NCBI RefSeq assembly: GCF_000768335.1
Contig: NZ_AVPT01000021.1
Location: 1-45,190, forward strand
Length of the DNA: 45,190 bases
Source: Lysobacter arseniciresistens ZS79
GTDB taxonomy: Bacteria; Pseudomonadota; Gammaproteobacteria; Xanthomonadales; Xanthomonadaceae
Direction: 5' to 3'
Made by a program: the position numbers and the translations under genes. Under the pieces are notes generated by a model. That model worked only from the letters and a program-made list of their open reading frames with translations. It did no database searches and was not told the origin of the DNA. Below are positions 39,949 to 45,190 of this stretch, in pieces (the first letter of the stretch is position 1; each line of letters begins with the position of its first letter).

Positions 39949-40997
39949 CGCAGCAGCTGCTCGCCCGGCCGCAGCGCTTCGAGTTTTTCCAGGCGCTGCG
40001 GATCCTCGAGCGGCTGTTCGCGCGGCAGGGCGTCAGGCCCGACGAGGTGCTGCCGGGCCGGCTGCGCTTCCGCAACTCGATGTCGATGGGGTTCCCGGCC
40101 GGCGAGATCGAGTCGGCGCAGGCGTTCTCCAGCGACGGCACCGAGCTCGACCGCGACGCCGCCGTCGAGCACGCGGTGACCATGGAGGACCTCGGCGAGG
40201 TCCACCTGACCCCGTCCTTCATCGGCCTGCTCGGCAGCCACGGCGTGCTGCCGCTGCACTACACCGAGAGCCTCGCCAGCCGCGAGCTGTACCAGCGCGA
40301 CCGCGCCGCCCGGGCGTTCCTGGACATGTTCAGCAACCGCGCGGTGGCGCTGCACTACGCGGCGTGGAAGAAGCACCGGCTGGCGTTCCAGTACGAACTC
40401 GACAGCAACGAGCGCTTCCTGCCGCTGGTGACGTCACTGGCGGGCCTCGGCCTGCCGGGCCTGCGCAACCGGCTGCACGAGGGCGAGGGCGCGGTGTTCG
40501 ACCAGGCGGTGGCGCACTACGCCGGGGTGATCCGGCAACGGCCGGTGTCGGCGGTGATGCTGCAGCGGATCCTGTCGGACTACTTCGCCGTGCCGCTGAG
40601 GGTCGAATCCTTCGTTGGCGCCTGGTATCCGGTGCCCGAGGCCCAGCGTACCCGCCTCGGTGTCGGCAACGCCGCGCTCGGCAGCACCGCGCTGGCCGGC
40701 GAGCGCGTCTGGCAGCGCGACCTGCGCATGCGGCTGTGGTTCGGCCCGCTCGACCGCACCCGTTTCGACCAGCTGCTGCCCGGCGGCAGCGCGGCGAAGG
40801 CGCTGGCGCGGTGGCTGACCCTGCTGACCGGCGCCAGCCTCGAGTACGAAGTGCGGCTGAGCCTCAAGCCCGGGCACCTGCGCGGTGCGTCGCTCGGCGC
40901 GGCCGGCGTGCGGCTCGGGTTCGACAGCTACCTGTGCTCGAGCCCGCCCGCGAGTCCGCGTTCGGACACCCGCTACGGCATCCACACCCTGCAATGA
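39912..40997 (+). CDS. tssG: Type VI secretion baseplate protein TssG
   Basis: Baseplate component of 361 aa. The ATG at 39912 lies inside the end of tssF (37-nt overlap); the frame is open further upstream, but that part is antisense-like shadow of tssF. Diagnostic blocks are QRFEFFQALRILERLF, VTPSFIGLLGSHGVLPLHYTE (here HLTPSFIGLLG), and FLDMFSNRAVALHYAAWKKHR. GSAAKALARWLTLLTG lies near the C-terminus. It works as part of the TssF2-TssG wedge with TssE. Confidence 0.95.
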   Translation: MRTAQRRIDPGVAQQLLARPQRFEFFQALRILERLFARQGVRPDEVLPGRLRFRNSMSMGFPAGEIESAQAFSSDGTELDRDAAVEHAVTMEDLGEVHLTPSFIGLLGSHGVLPLHYTESLASRELYQRDRAARAFLDMFSNRAVALHYAAWKKHRLAFQYELDSNERFLPLVTSLAGLGLPGLRNRLHEGEGAVFDQAVAHYAGVIRQRPVSAVMLQRILSDYFAVPLRVESFVGAWYPVPEAQRTRLGVGNAALGSTALAGERVWQRDLRMRLWFGPLDRTRFDQLLPGGSAAKALARWLTLLTGASLEYEVRLSLKPGHLRGASLGAAGVRLGFDSYLCSSPPASPRSDTRYGIHTLQ

Positions 40998-41055
40998 CGG
41001 CCGCCGACCCGGCCGCCCACACACCTTCCGGAGCAACACGCATGGAGCGCATCGC

Positions 41056-43806
41056 ATGAGCATCAACCTCAAGACCCTGATCGGCAAACTCAACGACACC
41101 TGCCGCCAGTCGGCCGAACGCGCCGCCAACCTGTGCCTGTCGCACGGCCACTACGAGGTCGACCTGGAGCACCTGTTCCTGGCGCTGCTCGAACACCCGC
41201 GCGGCGACGTCGCCCTGATCGCCCAGCGAAGCGGAATCGGCCTGGACGGGTTGCGGCGCGACATCGGCAACGAGCTGGCGCGCTTCAAGCAGGGCAACGC
41301 GCGCACGCCGGTGTTCAGCCCGCACCTGCCGACGTTGTTCGAGCATGCCTGGCTGATCGCCTCGCTGGACTCGCAGACCACCCGCATCCGCAGCGGCCAC
41401 CTGCTGCTGGCGCTGCTGACCGAACCGGGGCTGGCGCAGCTGGCGTACCGCGGCTCGGCCCAGTTCGCGAAGATCAAGCGCGACGAGCTCAAGCACAATT
41501 TCGCCAAGCTGACCGAGGGCTCCAGCGAGGCCGGCGACGTGCGCTTCGCCGATGCCGGCGCCGGGGTTGAAGGCGAGACCGAAACGCCGCCCGAGCCCGG
41601 CCTGTCGAAGACCCCGGCGCTGGACCAGTACACGACCAACCTGACCGCGCGCGCCCGCGACGGCCACGTCGACCCGGTGGTCGGCCGTGACGCCGAGATC
41701 CGGCAGATGATCGACATCCTGCTGCGGCGCCGGCAGAACAACCCGATCCTCACCGGCGAGGCCGGCGTCGGCAAGACCGCGGTGGTCGAGGGCCTGGCCG
41801 CGCGCATTGCCGAGGGCGACGTGCCCGACGTGCTCAAGGCGGTCGAGCTGCACGTGCTCGATCTCGGCCTGCTGCAGGCCGGCGCCAGCGTGAAGGGCGA
41901 GTTCGAGAACCGCCTCAAGGGCGTGATCGACGAGGTCAGGAAGAGCCCGCACCCGATCGTGCTGTTCATCGACGAGGCCCACACCATGATCGGCGCCGGC
42001 GGCCAGGCCGGCCAGAACGATGCCGCCAACCTGCTCAAGCCGGCGCTCGCCCGCGGCGAACTGCGCACCATCGCGGCCACCACCTGGAGCGAGTACAAGA
42101 AGTACTTCGAGAAGGACGCCGCGCTGGCCCGCCGCTTCCAGGTGGTCAAGGTCGAGGAGCCGTCCGAAGTGCTGTGCGCGGCGATGCTGCGCGGCATGGT
42201 GCCGCTGATGGAGAAGCACTTCGGCATCCGCGTGATGGACGAGGCGATCACCGAGGCGGTACGCCTGTCGCACCGCTACATCAGCGGCCGCCAGCTGCCG
42301 GACAAGGCGGTCAGCGTGCTCGACACCGCCTGCGCCAGGGTCGCGCTGGGCCAGAGCGCGACCCCGGCGATCATCGAGGACACCCGCAAGCACCTCGACC
42401 GGCTCGCCGCCGAGATCGCCGCGTTGCGCCGCGAGACCGCCGGCGGTGCCAGCCACGATGAGCGGCTGGCCGAACTGCTGGCGCAGCAGTCACAGGCGCA
42501 GGCGGTGCTGGCCGACAGCGAAAAGCGGCTGAAGGCCGAGAGCGACATCGCCGGCAGGATCCAGGCATTGCGCGCGGAACTGGAAGCAGGCGATGACGCC
42601 GCTGGCGCTGCGGCGCCGGAGCAGCCTCGCACCGACGCAGGCGACGCCGGCGGCACCGCGGTTGCCACCAGGCCGAAGACCGCGAAGTCGAAGAAGGCCG
42701 CCAGCGCGCTCAGCCCCAGGCTCGCCGAACTCGACCTGCTGCGGGCCGAGCTGCGCGCCTTGCAGGGCGAAGCGCCGATGGTGCCGCTGCAGGTCGACGG
42801 CGGCATCGTCGCCGAGATCGTCAGCGCCTGGACCGGCGTGCCGCTGGGCCGAATGGTCAAGGACGAGATCCGCACCGTGCGCAACCTCGCGCCGTTGCTG
42901 GCCGAACGCGTGATCGGCCAGGACCACGCGCTGGAGGCCATCGCCCAGCGCGTGCGTACCGCCTCGGCCAAGCTCGAGGACCCGAACAAGCCGCGCGGCG
43001 TCTTCATGTTCGTCGGCCCCTCCGGCGTCGGCAAGACCGAGACCGCGCTGGCACTGGCCGACATCCTCTACGGCGGCGAGCGCAAGCTGGTCACCATCAA
43101 CATGAGCGAATACCAGGAGGCGCACAGCGTCTCCGGCCTCAAGGGCAGCCCGCCCGGCTACGTCGGCTACGGCGAGGGCGGGGTGCTGACCGAGGCGGTG
43201 CGCCGCAACCCGTACTCGGTGGTGCTGCTGGACGAGGTCGAGAAGGCCCATCCGGACGTGCTGGAGATGTTCTTCCAGGTCTTCGACAAGGGCCAGATGG
43301 ACGACGCCGAAGGCCGCGAGATCGACTTCCGCAACACGCTGATCATCCTGACCAGCAACATCGGCAGCTCGCAGATCATGCAGGCCTGCCTCAACAAGCC
43401 GGCCGCGGAGATCCCCGCCGCCGACGCGCTGGCCGAGGCGCTGCGCCCGGTGCTGATGAAGACCTTCAAGCCGGCCTTCCTCGGCCGCATGAAGGTGGTG
43501 CCGTACTACCCGATCAGCGACGACGTGCTGGCGCTGATCATCGCGCTCAAGCTGGGTCGCATCCGCGACCGCGTCGAGGCCAACCACAAGGCCGTGTTCG
43601 AGTGGGACGACAGCCTCGTCGAGGCGGTGCTGCAGCGTTGCACCGAGGTCGATTCGGGCGCCCGCAACGTCGACCACATCCTCAACGGCACCCTGCTGCC
43701 GGAGATCGCCGAATCGGTGCTGGCGAAGATGGCCGAGGGCGAGCGGGTCGCGAAGATCAAGGTGAGCGCCGGCAAGAAGGGCGACTTCAAGTACAAGGTC
43801 GCGTAG
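41056..43806 (+). CDS. tssH: Type VI secretion ATPase TssH (ClpV)
   Basis: AAA+ unfoldase of 916 aa that disassembles the contracted sheath for reuse. The start at 41056 gives MSINLKTLIGKLNDTCR. The N-domain (1-150) is the part that recognises TssC or TagJ. The first ATPase has Walker A GEAGVGKT (234-241) and Walker B LFIDEAHT; a coiled middle region (about 435-590) has an Ala/Pro/Thr-rich insert. The second ATPase has GPSGVGKT (654-661) and LLDEVEKAHPDV. All catalytic motifs are intact. A separate short leader frame at 41042 (5 codons) ends before the ATG and may be chance. Confidence 0.96.
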   Translation: MSINLKTLIGKLNDTCRQSAERAANLCLSHGHYEVDLEHLFLALLEHPRGDVALIAQRSGIGLDGLRRDIGNELARFKQGNARTPVFSPHLPTLFEHAWLIASLDSQTTRIRSGHLLLALLTEPGLAQLAYRGSAQFAKIKRDELKHNFAKLTEGSSEAGDVRFADAGAGVEGETETPPEPGLSKTPALDQYTTNLTARARDGHVDPVVGRDAEIRQMIDILLRRRQNNPILTGEAGVGKTAVVEGLAARIAEGDVPDVLKAVELHVLDLGLLQAGASVKGEFENRLKGVIDEVRKSPHPIVLFIDEAHTMIGAGGQAGQNDAANLLKPALARGELRTIAATTWSEYKKYFEKDAALARRFQVVKVEEPSEVLCAAMLRGMVPLMEKHFGIRVMDEAITEAVRLSHRYISGRQLPDKAVSVLDTACARVALGQSATPAIIEDTRKHLDRLAAEIAALRRETAGGASHDERLAELLAQQSQAQAVLADSEKRLKAESDIAGRIQALRAELEAGDDAAGAAAPEQPRTDAGDAGGTAVATRPKTAKSKKAASALSPRLAELDLLRAELRALQGEAPMVPLQVDGGIVAEIVSAWTGVPLGRMVKDEIRTVRNLAPLLAERVIGQDHALEAIAQRVRTASAKLEDPNKPRGVFMFVGPSGVGKTETALALADILYGGERKLVTINMSEYQEAHSVSGLKGSPPGYVGYGEGGVLTEAVRRNPYSVVLLDEVEKAHPDVLEMFFQVFDKGQMDDAEGREIDFRNTLIILTSNIGSSQIMQACLNKPAAEIPAADALAEALRPVLMKTFKPAFLGRMKVVPYYPISDDVLALIIALKLGRIRDRVEANHKAVFEWDDSLVEAVLQRCTEVDSGARNVDHILNGTLLPEIAESVLAKMAEGERVAKIKVSAGKKGDFKYKVA

Positions 43807-43845
43807 CCGGGTATCATTCGCGCAGACTGGTTCCGCATGGATGCG

Positions 43846-43866
43846 GGGCGGCCCTCACGGCCGCCC
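43846..43866 (+). promoter_or_regulatory. Stem-loop in the tssH-vgrG gap
   Basis: A perfect 8-bp GC stem (43846-43853 with 43859-43866) with a 5-nt loop, 40 nt after tssH and 26 nt before vgrG. No T run follows. A TATCAT box at 43812-43817 is a possible -10 for a separate vgrG promoter, without a clear -35. Confidence 0.4.
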
Positions 43867-43891
43867 GGCGAATCGCAGGGAGCGAACAGCC

Positions 43892-45190
43892 ATGGATGTC
43901 CTCGCAACGATCTTCGCGGCGCTCGGCGCCGGGCCGAAGCAGCACGACCGGCTGCTGCGGCTGCACACGCCGCTCGGCCCCGAGGTGCTGGTGGCCGAGA
44001 GCCTCGACGGTGTCGAGGCGCTGGCCCCAGCCCCCGATGGCACGGCCGGGTTCCGGTTCGAGCTGACCGCGCTGTCGGTCGACGCCCACCTCGACCTGTC
44101 CGAACTGCTCGGCCAGCCGGTGCTGCTGGAGCTGCAGACCGCCGCCAGCTTCAGCGAGCTGCGCCCGTTCCACGGCCACGTCACCGCGTTCGAGCGCATC
44201 GGCAGCAATGGCGGGCTGGCGCGCTACCGGCTGGTGGTCGAACCGTGGCTGGCGCTGCTGCGCCGGCGCGTGGACAGCTACGTGTTCCAGGACATGACGG
44301 TGGTCGAGATCGTCGAGTCGGTGTTCGCCGACTACGCCGCGACCGGGCGCATGGTGCCAGCCTGGCGCTGGGAGCTCGCCGACCGCGCGGTGTACCGCAA
44401 GCGCAGCCTGGTCACCCAGTACGAGGAGAGCGACCTCGCCTTCATCGAGCGCCTGCTGGCCGACGAAGGCCTGTTCTACTGGGTCGAGCACGAAGGCGCG
44501 CCAGGCGATGACAGCCTCGGCGCCCACACGGTGGTGATCGCCGACCACAACGACGCCTTCGCCGACCTTGGCGCGGTGCGCTTCCACCGCAGCGACGTGA
44601 CCGAGCGCGACGACGGCATCCGGCACTGGTCGGCCGCGCACCGCTGGCAGACCGGGCGGCTGAAGCGTGCCAGCTGGGACTACCGCCGGCTCGACACCCG
44701 AGATGCAGAACTCGACGGCGACGCCCACGGTGCGGTAGTCGCCGAGGACAGCGACATCGCCGGCCCCTACGCGTGGCCGGACCGCGCCACCGGCGAGCGC
44801 CACCTGGAGCGGCAGCTGGAAGCGCTGCAGGTAAGCCGCGCGTCCATCGAAGGCGGTGGCAGCTGGCGGCGGCTGGGTGCCGGCGGCTGCTTCGCGCTGA
44901 CCCGGCATCCGGGCGTCGATGCCGACGGCGCGTCGGGCAACCGCTTCGCCTGCCTGCAGCTGCGCCACCGCGCCCGCAACAACCTCGGTGCCGACGTGCT
45001 GGCGCAGGTCGAACAGCAACTGGGCCGCGCCGGGCTGCCGTCGCTGGCGTTGCCGGCGGCGCTCGGCCACGAGGCCGCGGCTTCCGTCGCCGCCGACGCG
45101 GCAGAAGTCGACTTCTACCAGAACAGCTTCACCGCGCTGCCGGCGGCCACGCCGTTCCGCGCCCGCACCACCGACGGCCACGGCCTGCGC
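43892..45190 (+). CDS. vgrG: VgrG spike protein, N-terminal part (runs off the window)
   Basis: Open from the ATG at 43892 (CAGGGAG ribosome site upstream) to the last base, giving 433 codons without a stop. The sequence shows the gp27-like VgrG N-terminal region: PLGPEVLVAESLDGVEAL, RPFHGHVTAFERIGSNGGLARYRLVVEPWLALL, then QYEESDLAFIERLLADEGLFYWVEHEG (about 176-202). The last residues (FYQNSFTALPA) are where the gp5-like OB fold normally begins, so the needle and any C-terminal effector domain lie outside. Trimeric tip of the Hcp tube that carries effectors. Confidence 0.94.
   Translation, partial: MDVLATIFAALGAGPKQHDRLLRLHTPLGPEVLVAESLDGVEALAPAPDGTAGFRFELTALSVDAHLDLSELLGQPVLLELQTAASFSELRPFHGHVTAFERIGSNGGLARYRLVVEPWLALLRRRVDSYVFQDMTVVEIVESVFADYAATGRMVPAWRWELADRAVYRKRSLVTQYEESDLAFIERLLADEGLFYWVEHEGAPGDDSLGAHTVVIADHNDAFADLGAVRFHRSDVTERDDGIRHWSAAHRWQTGRLKRASWDYRRLDTRDAELDGDAHGAVVAEDSDIAGPYAWPDRATGERHLERQLEALQVSRASIEGGGSWRRLGAGGCFALTRHPGVDADGASGNRFACLQLRHRARNNLGADVLAQVEQQLGRAGLPSLALPAALGHEAAASVAADAAEVDFYQNSFTALPAATPFRARTTDGHGLR

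Overview
The window looks like chromosome of a high-GC gammaproteobacterium of the Xanthomonadaceae/Lysobacteraceae (Lysobacter, Luteimonas or a relative). This is inferred from strongly G/C-ending codons throughout, the style of the housekeeping proteins (Rep, Tdk, MutM, Acs, RsmG-ParA-ParB, L28/L33), and large secreted subtilases next to a YadA-type adhesin. No rRNA, tRNA, CRISPR array, insertion sequence or prophage was seen. Nearly every gene has long out-of-frame shadow reading frames caused by GC bias, and these were discarded.

Region 1 (1-4.9 kb, minus strand): a trimeric autotransporter adhesin is followed 55 bp downstream by a secreted S8 serine protease and then a clear intrinsic terminator, so the two may be one transcription unit. 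Region 2 (4.9-16.6 kb) is mostly housekeeping: rep helicase and tdk (divergent), an ECF-type sigma factor with a TPR Ser/Thr kinase, mutM, an acyl-CoA desaturase, an EF-hand protein, a DUF421 membrane protein and acetyl-CoA synthetase. Region 3 (16.6-22.3 kb): a very large membrane-anchored CadC-like regulator is divergent from a second S8 protease that carries PPC and P domains. Region 4 (22.3-28.1 kb): rpmB-rpmG, parA-parB and rsmG behind a phosphopantetheinyl transferase; an AMP-forming ligase diverges from that transferase; then a small GlsB/YeaQ membrane protein. A DUF885 zinc-peptidase-like protein follows (28.25-30.1 kb).

Region 5 (30.1 kb to the end) is a type VI secretion locus in two divergent arms. 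The minus arm encodes tssJ, tssK, tssL and tssA. The plus arm encodes a TPR lipoprotein, tssB, tssC, hcp, tssE, tssF, tssG, tssH (clpV) and vgrG, which runs off the window. The order closely resembles the Pseudomonas aeruginosa HSI-I arrangement, but tssM, fha, tagJ and a PAAR gene are not in the window. Together the genes supply the sheath (TssB/C), tube (Hcp), spike (VgrG), baseplate (TssE/F/G/K, TssA), part of the membrane complex (TssJ/L) and the recycling ATPase (ClpV).

The most interesting leads are the TPR lipoprotein placed among core T6SS genes, a perfect 10-bp stem-loop just after hcp, a near-perfect inverted repeat between the two T6SS arms, and the adhesin/subtilase pair in which the adhesin carries a lone Arg/Lys-rich cluster that could be a release site.
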